From Levilactobacillus spicheri DSM 15429 (lineage in GTDB: Bacteria > Bacillota > Bacilli > Lactobacillales > Lactobacillaceae), in assembly GCF_001435095.1 (NCBI RefSeq), contig NZ_AZFC01000015.1, forward strand, positions 73,864-137,863: a stretch of DNA of 64,000 bases, read 5' to 3'. Below are positions 51,800 through 58,913 of this stretch, in pieces. Both the position numbers and the translations under genes were made by a program. The notes beneath the pieces are model-generated. The model saw only the letters and a program-made list of their open reading frames with translations. It ran no database searches and had not been told where the DNA came from. Position 1 is the stretch's first letter; the number at the start of each line of letters is the position of its first letter.

Positions 51800-52258
51800 C
51801 TATTTGTAAAAGGTCCCAAAATAGTAGACCTTGGAGGCTTCTTCGGGTGATGACCAGATAACGGTTTTTCGGTTATGCTTGCTCAGATTGAATTCGTAGT
51901 CGACATAGTCTCCCTTGAATTTCCAACTGCTACCGGTTATGTAATACTGATGTTTCTTGGTGTGTTGGTAAGTCAGATTCAGATTAATGCCTTCATCGGG
52001 GGAACTGGCGAATAGTTTGTGCTTTTTCGTGTAGGTCCAGTTATAGGTTCTGACGGCCTTCTTTTGAACCTTTACGACTAAGCGGTTGTAATAGGCTTGG
52101 TTGGTCCGGCTCCCCTTAGGCACCTTGGTGTACTTAGAATACCAGGTTCCCCGAAGAACGCGCGGGGTGCCCTGGGTATCGGCGTTGGCCACGACTGAGG
52201 TGCCGCCTAATAGGGCTAAACTGAGGGCGCTGGCTAAGACGATCTTTGAGGTTTTCAT
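51800..52258 (-). CDS. Small secreted protein, TPRVLRGTWY family
   Basis: A 152-residue protein with a signal peptide (VLASALSLALLGGTSVVANA) and a mature part starting near DTQGTPRVLRGTWYSKY. It belongs to the same secreted family as the proteins at 15831, 30954 and others. ATG at 52258 has GGGAGGG upstream. A perfect palindrome GCTTAATCATTAAGC lies in its promoter region (about 52312-52326). Function unknown. Confidence 0.8.
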   Translation of the reverse strand: MKTSKIVLASALSLALLGGTSVVANADTQGTPRVLRGTWYSKYTKVPKGSRTNQAYYNRLVVKVQKKAVRTYNWTYTKKHKLFASSPDEGINLNLTYQHTKKHQYYITGSSWKFKGDYVDYEFNLSKHNRKTVIWSSPEEASKVYYFGTFYK

Positions 52259-52344
52259 CAATGGATCCCTCCCTAAATGACTTCAGCAACTACTCACAAT
52301 TTTATCATGCAGCTTAATGATTAAGCGGATTTTTGATTCGTTAA

Positions 52345-52393
52345 ATAAAAAACGCTGTCCCGACTCACAGATCGGGGACAACGTTTTTTGTCG
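52345..52393 (-). terminator. Terminator of the azoreductase gene
   Basis: Arms AAAACG..GTCCCGA and TCGGGGAC..CGTTTT. Confidence 0.8.
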
Positions 52394-52465
52394 GTTCGGG
52401 CCGACGTGGCCTGAACACAGTCTTCGCATGAGCGTGTTGTCGGCAGTGTGCCAGTCAGGCCGGTC

Positions 52466-53107
52466 CTAGAACGCCCGCGCCGCATCTTCCGCGCGCTGGA
52501 AGGCGTCGGCCATGATTTCCGGTGCGTTGGCCGGGTCGTGGTCCATGCCCTCGGCGTACACGCCGGTGAAGTCGTCGACGCCCATCACGTGCAGAATGGC
52601 GCCGATGTACTGGTGACCCAGGTCCAGCTGGCTCATGTCGGGCGCCCCGGTGGATCCGTGGTAGTCGCCCCCGGCCGTTTGCAGGTGGATGGCCTTCTTG
52701 TCGTGCAGCATGCCGGCCATCGTGCCCTCTTTGGTGTAGTGGAAGGTGTCCGGAATCTGCATGATCATGTCCAGGTAGCTCTTCATTTCACTCGGGATGA
52801 AGAGGTTGTACATCGGATTCACGAAGACGTACTTGTCCGCGTCGATGAACTCGTCGACCCACTTCTGACGGGCGTCCTGGAAGCGCGCCTCGTCGGGGTT
52901 CAGCTCCTGGTTGACCAGGGCCTTGTTATAGATGGAAACGGCGATCTTGTTGAGCGGGAACGGCATGTACTCCGAGACGTTGTGTTCGATGATCTCGTCT
53001 TCGGGGTGCTCCTCGCGGTAAGCGCCGATAAATTGTTGATAGAATTTGTCCGTGGTGGAATAAGTTTTCGTTTCAGGGTGAGCGTAAATTACTAAGACCT
53101 TTGTCAT
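52466..53107 (-). CDS. azoR: FMN-dependent NADH azoreductase / quinone reductase
   Basis: A 213-residue flavodoxin-like oxidoreductase with VIYAHPETKTYSTTDKF (FMN phosphate loop), NPMYNLFIPSEMKSYLDMI and TAGGDYHGSTG. It reduces quinones and azo compounds by two electrons, protecting against electrophiles. ATG at 53107. A cre-like site (53146-53159, 13 of 14) lies between the -35 and the -10 TATACT, suggesting carbon control. Confidence 0.9.
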   Translation of the reverse strand: MTKVLVIYAHPETKTYSTTDKFYQQFIGAYREEHPEDEIIEHNVSEYMPFPLNKIAVSIYNKALVNQELNPDEARFQDARQKWVDEFIDADKYVFVNPMYNLFIPSEMKSYLDMIMQIPDTFHYTKEGTMAGMLHDKKAIHLQTAGGDYHGSTGAPDMSQLDLGHQYIGAILHVMGVDDFTGVYAEGMDHDPANAPEIMADAFQRAEDAARAF

Positions 53108-53137
53108 GATAATTCCTCTTTTCCTAACGATAGATTT

Positions 53138-53166
53138 AGTATATCAGAAAGCGCTTACATTATAAA
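53138..53166 (-). promoter_or_regulatory. azoR promoter with cre-like site
   Basis: Minus-strand TATACT (53138-53143), 17-bp spacer, TTTATA (53161-53166). AGAAAGCGCTTACA (53146-53159) fits cre except at the first base. Confidence 0.65.
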
Positions 53167-53209
53167 GTGCTCTGGATAAAAGTTTCACAAATAGGCGTCA
53201 TGGACGGCA

Positions 53210-53250
53210 CGAAAAATCCCCGCTCACCGGACAGTAGGCGGGGATGCTCC
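53210..53250 (-). terminator. Terminator of the S66 peptidase gene
   Basis: Arms ATCCCCGC and GCGGGGAT followed by TTTTT on the minus strand. Confidence 0.8.
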
Positions 53251-53252
53251 AA

Positions 53253-54344
53253 TCAATCTGAGGTAACGGGACCGCTGAAGTAGGGTTCCGTCACGGTCAA
53301 CGTCGCGTGGTCCAAGTCCAGCGCGGCGGTCAGTCCGTACGGCAACGCGGTCCGGGGGTAGGCGTGGCCGAAGTTCAGGTTGGTCATCAGCGGGGTGTGC
53401 AGGTCCGCCGTGACGTCCTGAAGCGCCTGACAGTAGGCGGCGTAGTGGACTTCATTTTGCGGCTTGCCGGTGATGATGGCGGCCACTTTGGCCAGGATGC
53501 CCCGGTCCTTTAAGTGCTCGAGCATGGTCCGGTAGGCGGCCGGCGTGGGTTGCTCCTCGCTGGTTTCCAGAAATAGGATCTTGCCCGCGAAGTCTTGCGC
53601 GCTGGGCAACAGGTGGTAGCGGTCGCTGATGCGGGGCTCGTCGGGGTAGCGGACGTCGGTCATCAGGCTGTTCAGGCTATCGAGGCAGCCGCCGAGCAAC
53701 TGTCCGGTGACGACGCCGGACCCGCGCCAGACCTGGTAGCCCCGGGTCTCGGGATGACTGATCCGCGGGGTGTCGAGCGCCGCGGCCGAGAAATCGGTCC
53801 GCTCTTCGTACCAGGTCGGACTGCTGGTGATGGGCGTCGTCGCGGGATTGGTGAAGTAGTGGGCCAGCGTGCGCTGCGTGTAGGGCAAAAGCTGCGGGGC
53901 GAACTCGGCCAGGTCGTTGAGGTAGTTGGGACCGTAATAGGTGGTCAGCCCCAGCCCGTAGAGCATCAGGTGGTCGACCGTGGTGTCGGAGAAGCCGGTG
54001 AAGAGCTTGGGATGGGCCCGCACCGCGGCCACGAAGGCGGGGTCATCCAGCAGGTAGGGGGCCAAGCGATAGGTCTCGATCCCCCCGATGGCGCAGATGA
54101 TGCCGGCGATGTGCGGGTCGGTGAAGGCCTGTTTGAGGTCGGCGGCCCGGGCCTCGGGGTGGGCCAACAGGTAGTCGACGCCCCTGAGGCTGTTAGGCAT
54201 GAACTCGGGAACGAGCCCCAGGTCGCGGAGCCGTTCTTGGCCCCGTTTCAATTCGTGAGCGGCAAACGGTTCCCCGAGGGTCCCGGCCGACAGACTCACG
54301 ATGGCGACGTGATCGCCACGCTGTAACGCTGCAGGTTTTTGCAT
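53253..54344 (-). CDS. S66-family peptidase (LD-carboxypeptidase/MccF-like)
   Basis: A 363-residue serine peptidase. N-terminal LQRGDHVAIVSLSAG, the nucleophile region ICAIGGIETYRLAPYL, FTGFSDTTVDHLML, GGCLDSLNSLM and LETSEEQPTPAAYRTML fit the MccF branch that hydrolyses microcin C-type and other acyl-sulfamoyl adenylates or LD-peptides. ATG at 54344 follows GAGGGGA. It is divergent from an HxlR regulator. Confidence 0.88.
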   Translation of the reverse strand: MQKPAALQRGDHVAIVSLSAGTLGEPFAAHELKRGQERLRDLGLVPEFMPNSLRGVDYLLAHPEARAADLKQAFTDPHIAGIICAIGGIETYRLAPYLLDDPAFVAAVRAHPKLFTGFSDTTVDHLMLYGLGLTTYYGPNYLNDLAEFAPQLLPYTQRTLAHYFTNPATTPITSSPTWYEERTDFSAAALDTPRISHPETRGYQVWRGSGVVTGQLLGGCLDSLNSLMTDVRYPDEPRISDRYHLLPSAQDFAGKILFLETSEEQPTPAAYRTMLEHLKDRGILAKVAAIITGKPQNEVHYAAYCQALQDVTADLHTPLMTNLNFGHAYPRTALPYGLTAALDLDHATLTVTEPYFSGPVTSD

Positions 54345-54425
54345 GTGAATCCCCTCCTCGTGCAGTTAGATACCTCCTAGTATAGGCGTCAGACCGGGGA
54401 TGGTCCAGGGTTACCAAAAAGTGCC

Positions 54426-54465
54426 TACTCGTCAAAAGTAAGTAAAACGACTATACTCGTCAAAA
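54426..54465. promoter_or_regulatory. Direct repeats in the HxlR promoter
   Basis: TACTCGTCAAAA occurs at 54426-54437 and 54454-54465, 28 bp apart; the second copy overlaps a plus-strand TATACT (54452-54457). Candidate HxlR binding sites. Confidence 0.55.
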
Positions 54466-54486
54466 AGACACAGGGAGGCGCCGCAA

Positions 54487-54882
54487 TTGGCCAAGAAAAC
54501 TTACAATATTGGGGTCGAAGCAACGTTAGCCGTCATCAGTGGTAAATGGAAGCCGCGGATTCTGTGCCACCTCAGCGTGCGGCCGCAACGGACCTGCGAC
54601 TTGCGCCACGACCTGCCGGAGATCTCCCAGAAGGTCCTGACCCAGCAGCTCCGGGAACTTGCCGAGGACGGCATCGTGGAGCGCCAGGTTTACGGCGACA
54701 AGGCGCCCTTCAAGGTGGTCTACACGTTGACAGCGATGGGGCGTTCGTTGGGCACGGTCCTGGTCCAGATGTCCATCTGGGGGGAGCACCACGTCGACGA
54801 ACTCCGCGAAGCCGGCCTGGCCGATGCCAGCGTACAAAACGACCACAGCGGGTTCGAAAACCTCTTACAATCGACGACTTAA
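54487..54882 (+). CDS. HxlR-family regulator
   Basis: A 131-residue winged-helix protein (EATLAVISGKWKPRILCHL, RHDLPEISQKVLTQQLRELAEDGIVER). HxlR members such as YodB sense quinones and aldehydes through an N-terminal cysteine. Here that position reads NIGVEATL, so the usual cysteine is missing, although a Cys remains in ILCHL. TTG at 54487 follows GGGAGG. It is divergent from the S66 peptidase gene. Confidence 0.88.
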   Translation: MAKKTYNIGVEATLAVISGKWKPRILCHLSVRPQRTCDLRHDLPEISQKVLTQQLRELAEDGIVERQVYGDKAPFKVVYTLTAMGRSLGTVLVQMSIWGEHHVDELREAGLADASVQNDHSGFENLLQSTT

Positions 54883-54892
54883 CCACCAATGA

Positions 54893-54942
54893 AAAAACAG
54901 GAAGCACGTTCTCCCAAGGCGAGAGCGGGCTTCCTGTTTTCG
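54893..54942. terminator. Bidirectional terminator
   Basis: Arms AAAACAGGAAGC and GCTTCCTGTTTT. Confidence 0.85.
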
Positions 54943-54977
54943 ATTGGGATGACGATTACTGAGCGAGGGTGCTTTCA

Positions 54978-55301
54978 TCAGTGATTCCCGCGCTCGCAGC
55001 TGGCTTCCAGCAGGTCCATCAACGCGCGAATCTGGTGGATCGGGGCCTTGAGCGTCAGAGTGTAGATGTTCTGGGTCCCGTGCTTGGTGACGGCCACCAG
55101 CCCGGCCTGCTTCAGCAGCAGGAGGTGGTGGGAGACCGCCGGCCGGGAGAGGGCCAGCTTTTCGGTAATTTCATTGACGTTGCGGCCTTCGGCGGTGGTC
55201 CCGAGGTCCAGCAGAATCTGCTGGCGGTACGGGTCGGCCAGGACCGTGAAGAGTGGCGCGGCGGCTTCGAAGGCCGTGGCGGCTTGTTGACGAGTGGTCA
55301 T
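54978..55301 (-). CDS. ArsR-family repressor
   Basis: A 107-residue winged-helix regulator (VLADPYRQQILLDL, LALSRPAVSHHLLLLKQAGLV). The typical ELCVCDL metal-binding helix is replaced by EITEKLALS, so it is probably not an arsenic sensor. RBS AAGGAG. A 16-bp palindrome next to its -10 is the likely autoregulatory operator. Confidence 0.9.
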   Translation of the reverse strand: MTTRQQAATAFEAAAPLFTVLADPYRQQILLDLGTTAEGRNVNEITEKLALSRPAVSHHLLLLKQAGLVAVTKHGTQNIYTLTLKAPIHQIRALMDLLEASCERGNH

Positions 55302-55325
55302 GGGACAAGACTCCTTTTTGATGTC

Positions 55326-55348
55326 GTTTAAACGTTTAAACTATTATA
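55326..55348 (-). promoter_or_regulatory. ArsR promoter and operator
   Basis: Perfect palindrome GTTTAAACGTTTAAAC (55326-55341) directly downstream of a minus-strand TATAAT (55343-55348). Confidence 0.75.
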
Positions 55349-55458
55349 ACGAATCTCACGAAAAAGGCAACTTTCACGCGTTCCAGGGCACCTGAAAGTG
55401 CCTTCTTCTTTTTTACTGAGGGAGCTCGTAAACTAGGACCCATAAGGAGGTGGCGCCG

Positions 55459-55770
55459 ATGGACGCAACCAACGATGGTTTACGGGCGATTCGCGCGGTG
55501 ATTTCGTGTCCGGCCCAGTGGCGGCTCTTGCTGGCCCTGGCGGACGGCCCGCAATCACTGAGCACGCTTTGGTATCAGTTACCCCGACACGACCGGTGGC
55601 ACGGTCCACGAGCCCTGATTGGCTTGTGGCGCCACCACCTGATTGTGTTTCACGTGAAACAGCGCACCTGGGCGTTGTCGACCAAGGGCGCGGGCTTACG
55701 CCCCGTCCTGGCGGCGATTCTCACCTGCACCCAACCATGTACCCAACCTACAGGAGGCCCAACAAAATGA
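55459..55770 (+). CDS. Small winged-helix-like protein, parS-containing gene
   Basis: A 103-residue protein resembling a short winged helix (PAQWRLLLALADGPQSLSTLWYQL, ALIGLWRHHLIVF, TWALSTKGAGL). ATG at 55459 is 8 nt from AAGGAGG (55444-55450). Its stop overlaps the next start as ATGA (55767-55770), indicating translational coupling with the flavin oxidoreductase. A perfect parS lies inside the gene and encodes VFHVKQ. It may regulate the downstream gene; function not proven. Confidence 0.65.
   Translation: MDATNDGLRAIRAVISCPAQWRLLLALADGPQSLSTLWYQLPRHDRWHGPRALIGLWRHHLIVFHVKQRTWALSTKGAGLRPVLAAILTCTQPCTQPTGGPTK
55646..55661. other. parS site 5, inside a coding sequence
   Basis: TGTTTCACGTGAAACA, a perfect match to the ParB consensus, within the small winged-helix-like gene. 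Confidence 0.9.
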
Positions 55771-56954
55771 GTTATCAATTTATGGAACCTTTTACGTTTA
55801 AGAACGGCGTGACCCTGAAGAACCGGATGGTCATGGCCCCGACCACGACCATGTCGAGCTTCTACGACGGCCAGGTCACCAACGACGAGATCGCCTTTTA
55901 CGGCGCTCGCGCTGGTGGCGTGGGGATGATCGTGGGCGAGGTCGCCAACGTCATCGCCAGTGGCAAGGGCTTCGAGGGGGAGCTGTCAATCGCCAGTGAC
56001 GACGACATCGCCGGCCTGAGCCGATTGGCCAGCGCCATGAAGGCCAACGGCACCAAGGCCGTCCTTCAGATCTTCCACGCCGGGCGCAAGTCCAACGACC
56101 GGATCCTGCGCGGCCAGCAGCCGGTCAGTGCCAGCGCCGTCAAGGCCGTTTTCCCGGAAGACTCCCAGGAACCGCGGGCGTTAACGGCCGCCGAGATCGA
56201 CGAGATCATTGCGGCGTTCGGTGATGCGACGCGGCGGGCCATCGCGGCCGGCTTCGACGGTGTCGAGCTCCACGGGGCCAATACCTACCTGTTACAGCAA
56301 TTCTTCTCCCCGAATTCCAACCGGCGGACTGATAAGTGGGGCGGCGACCGTGACGCACGGATGGGCTTCGCTAAGGCCGTCATTGCCAGTACCCAGGCGG
56401 CCATCGACCAGTTCGCCGACCGGCCGTTTCTCTTGGGGTACCGGTTATCGCCTGAAGAGATCGAGACGCCCGGCATTCGCCTGGACGACTCCCTGGCCTT
56501 CGTGGACATGTTAGGCGAGTCGCCCGTGGATTACCTGCACGTGTCGATGGGGTCCGCGCACCGGACGTCGTTGAACGATAAAAGTGACCACATGCCAATC
56601 CTGACACAAATCAAGGACCGGTTGGCCGGCCGCAAGCCGCTGATCGGGGTGGGCTCGGTCGAGACGCCGCAGGACGCCGAGGATGTGCTCGCCCTGGGGA
56701 CCGACCTGGTGGCCATGGGTCGGGAGATGATTCGCGAACCGCAATGGGTCGAGAAGGTACTTGACCACGACGAGGCCAGCCTGCGCTACCAGCTGTCACC
56801 GTCCGAGATGGACGAGCTGCGGATTCCGCGGGCCATGCAGGCCTACCTGAAGGGCGCCTTCTACTCCGTGATGCACTTCACCACGGACCCGAATACGGCC
56901 GCGGATTATCAGAACGCCGCCGCGCCGATGGAAGGCTTCGAAAAGAAGATGTAA
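55767..56954 (+). CDS. Old-yellow-enzyme NADH:flavin oxidoreductase
   Basis: A 395-residue FMN-dependent ene-reductase-type TIM barrel: FTFKNGVTLKNRMVMAPTTT, VLQIFHAGRKS, FDGVELHGANTYLLQQFFSPNSNRRTDKWGG, and GVGSVETPQDAEDVLALGTDLVAMGREMI (FMN phosphate site). ATG at 55767 follows CAGGAGG (55751-55757), supporting this start over the longer frame. It is coupled to the upstream small gene by an ATGA overlap. Confidence 0.93.
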   Translation: MSYQFMEPFTFKNGVTLKNRMVMAPTTTMSSFYDGQVTNDEIAFYGARAGGVGMIVGEVANVIASGKGFEGELSIASDDDIAGLSRLASAMKANGTKAVLQIFHAGRKSNDRILRGQQPVSASAVKAVFPEDSQEPRALTAAEIDEIIAAFGDATRRAIAAGFDGVELHGANTYLLQQFFSPNSNRRTDKWGGDRDARMGFAKAVIASTQAAIDQFADRPFLLGYRLSPEEIETPGIRLDDSLAFVDMLGESPVDYLHVSMGSAHRTSLNDKSDHMPILTQIKDRLAGRKPLIGVGSVETPQDAEDVLALGTDLVAMGREMIREPQWVEKVLDHDEASLRYQLSPSEMDELRIPRAMQAYLKGAFYSVMHFTTDPNTAADYQNAAAPMEGFEKKM

Positions 56955-56996
56955 GTAGCGCCGGTGAACCGGTCCACAGCGTTTGAGAATAAGATA

Positions 56997-57040
56997 AAGA
57001 AAGGGCGTTCTCAGAAACTTGAGAAGGCCCTTTCCTTTGT
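56997..57040 (+). terminator. Terminator of the flavin oxidoreductase
   Basis: Arms AAAGGGC..TTCTC and GAGAA..GCCCTTT followed by T-rich sequence. Confidence 0.8.
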
Positions 57041-57147
57041 CCCGGGGCTCACCGCCCTGGCGACTCACGTTTTTGATAAATTTCCCTGTTAGCTCAGCGA
57101 TGAAAGCGGTATCCTAAAAGCAACGAACCTTGAAGGAGGCCGTTTAC

Positions 57148-58164
57148 ATGTATCAAGCAAATCCACACCGCTACGTCGACATGCCCTATAACCGGGTCGG
57201 CGATAGCGGCCTGAAATTATCCGCGCTGGGGCTGGGGCTTTGGAACAACTTCGGCAGCGTCGATGACATCGCCACCCAGACGGCGATCATCCACCAGGCG
57301 TTCGACCTGGGCATCACCTACTACGACCTGGCCAACAACTACGGGCCGGTCCCGGGGAGCGCCGAGGAGAACTTCGGCCGGATCATGGCCGGCGACATGC
57401 ACCCGTACCGCGACCAGCTGGTGATCGCCAGCAAGGCCGGCTACCTGATGTGGCCGGGGCCGTACGGCGATTGGGGGTCGCGCAAGAGCATCATCGCCAG
57501 CGCCGACCAGAGTCTCCGACGCACGGGGCTCGACTACTTCGACATCTTCTACTCCCACCGGCCGGACCCGCACACCGCCATCGAGGAGACCGCGGGGGCG
57601 CTGGACCAGCTGGTGCGGGCCGGCAAGGCGCTTTACGTGGGTATCTCCAACTACGATGGCGCTCAGACGCGGGCCATCACCCGGGTCTTCCGCGACCTGG
57701 GGACGCCGTTCATCATCCACCAGCCACGCTACAACCTGTTCAACCGCGACGTGGAGCGGGACCTCTTTCCGGTCCTGACCGCAGAGCATAAGTCGGCGGT
57801 CGGCTTTAGTGCGCTGTCGCAGGGGCTGTTGACCGATAAATACCTACACGGGATTCCGGCCGATTCGCGGGCGCGCAAGGCGACGATCCCGTTCCTGCAT
57901 CCCGAACAGGTCGACCAGACCCTCGAGACGGTCAAACGGTTGAATGCGGTCGCCGCCAACCGCCACCAGAGTCTGGCCCAAATGGCGCTGGCCTGGGACC
58001 TGCGTCAGCCGGCCATCGCCAGCGTTTTGATTGGCGCCAGTCGGCCCGAACAGGTCGCGGCCAACGTGGGCGCCCTGGCAAACTTGACGTTTAGCACGGC
58101 CGAACTCCGGGAGATCGACCGGATCTTAGCCGACCAGGGACCGATTTCCTGGGGGGCGCATTAA
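57148..58164 (+). CDS. Aldo-keto reductase, YghZ/KvbetaC-like
   Basis: A 338-residue NADPH-dependent reductase with YNRVGDSGLKLSALGLGLWNNFG, GITYYDLANNYGPVPGSAEENFG (Asp, Tyr), VIASKAGYLMWPGPYG (Lys), DIFYSHRPDP (His) and VLIGASRPEQVAANVGAL. The inserts fit the YghZ group, which reduces L-glyceraldehyde 3-phosphate and methylglyoxal. ATG at 57148 has AAGGAGG. Confidence 0.93.
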   Translation: MYQANPHRYVDMPYNRVGDSGLKLSALGLGLWNNFGSVDDIATQTAIIHQAFDLGITYYDLANNYGPVPGSAEENFGRIMAGDMHPYRDQLVIASKAGYLMWPGPYGDWGSRKSIIASADQSLRRTGLDYFDIFYSHRPDPHTAIEETAGALDQLVRAGKALYVGISNYDGAQTRAITRVFRDLGTPFIIHQPRYNLFNRDVERDLFPVLTAEHKSAVGFSALSQGLLTDKYLHGIPADSRARKATIPFLHPEQVDQTLETVKRLNAVAANRHQSLAQMALAWDLRQPAIASVLIGASRPEQVAANVGALANLTFSTAELREIDRILADQGPISWGAH

Positions 58165-58185
58165 CGGGGCACTTTCTGAAAAGCG

Positions 58186-58226
58186 ACAAAAGGCACTTGG
58201 GCGCAGCGGCCCAGGTGCCTTTTTAA
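58186..58226. terminator. Bidirectional terminator
   Basis: Arms AAAGGCACxTGGGC and GCCCAxGTGCCTTT between convergent genes. Confidence 0.85.
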
Positions 58227-58267
58227 TTATTAATAATTAAATAAACGAGTGAATCGGCGCCACAGCG

Positions 58268-58684
58268 CTAGGATTGTGGTTCCGGCTGGGGCAGGTTCTT
58301 CGGGGTGAAGCGGTCGGGGGCGCCGTTGGCCAGGATGTCGGCGTAGGAATCGACCTTGTAATTGATCGTCGCTAGGTGGTGCTTGAGCGTGTCGATTTCG
58401 GCCAAGGTCCGGTCCTGCTGGGCCTTCATCATGGCGTACCGCTCGTTGACGGTACTTTCGCCCTCCTGGACCAGGTCGAGGTAGTGGCGGATGCGTTCGA
58501 TCGGCATGCCGGTGGCGCGCAGGCAGATGATGATGCTCAGCCACTCCACGTCGAGGTCGCTGAAGACCCGGTTATTGTTGGCGTCGCGCTTCACGAACGG
58601 CAACATCCCGTGGTCGTGGTAGTAGCGGATACTGTAGGTCGAGATGCCGAACTTTTCGGCAACTTCGTGAATACTATAGGACAA
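58268..58684 (-). CDS. MerR-family regulator
   Basis: A 138-residue regulator: HTH (EVAEKFGISTYSIRYYHDHGMLPFVKRDANNNRVF), coiled coil (about 75-115) and a short Pro-rich tail with no metal-binding cysteines. TTG at 58684 is 7 nt from GGAGG. It lies between an aldo-keto reductase and a disulfide-reductase-type gene, either of which could be its target. Confidence 0.88.
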   Translation of the reverse strand: MSYSIHEVAEKFGISTYSIRYYHDHGMLPFVKRDANNNRVFSDLDVEWLSIIICLRATGMPIERIRHYLDLVQEGESTVNERYAMMKAQQDRTLAEIDTLKHHLATINYKVDSYADILANGAPDRFTPKNLPQPEPQS

Positions 58685-58864
58685 AGCGGTTCCTCCTTTA
58701 GACAGTGGGGTTCAGATAGGGCTATTTTACGCGGAGCTGGCCGCGAGCTCAAGGATTTAATCGACAGCACGATTCAATGAGGGACTTTATGATTTAACCA
58801 CCCCAGCTAAAGGGCGGGGCGAATGCTTGCAACCGCCGCGGAAATTGAGTAGACTGATAAAAGA

Positions 58865-58893
58865 TTGAGTACAATTTAATTGTTGACTAGACT
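58865..58893 (+). promoter_or_regulatory. Promoter with central palindrome
   Basis: TTGAGT (58865-58870), 17-bp spacer, TAGACT (58888-58893). The perfect palindrome ACAATTTAATTGT (58871-58883) fills the spacer and is a candidate operator of the oxidoreductase gene. Confidence 0.6.
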
Positions 58894-58913
58894 TTTTGGG
58901 GAGGTCATGACTG

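Noticed and set aside
53595-54326. 243-residue ORF antisense to the S66 peptidase
   Set aside because: Gly/Val/Glu-rich shadow frame; the sense frame has clear family motifs.
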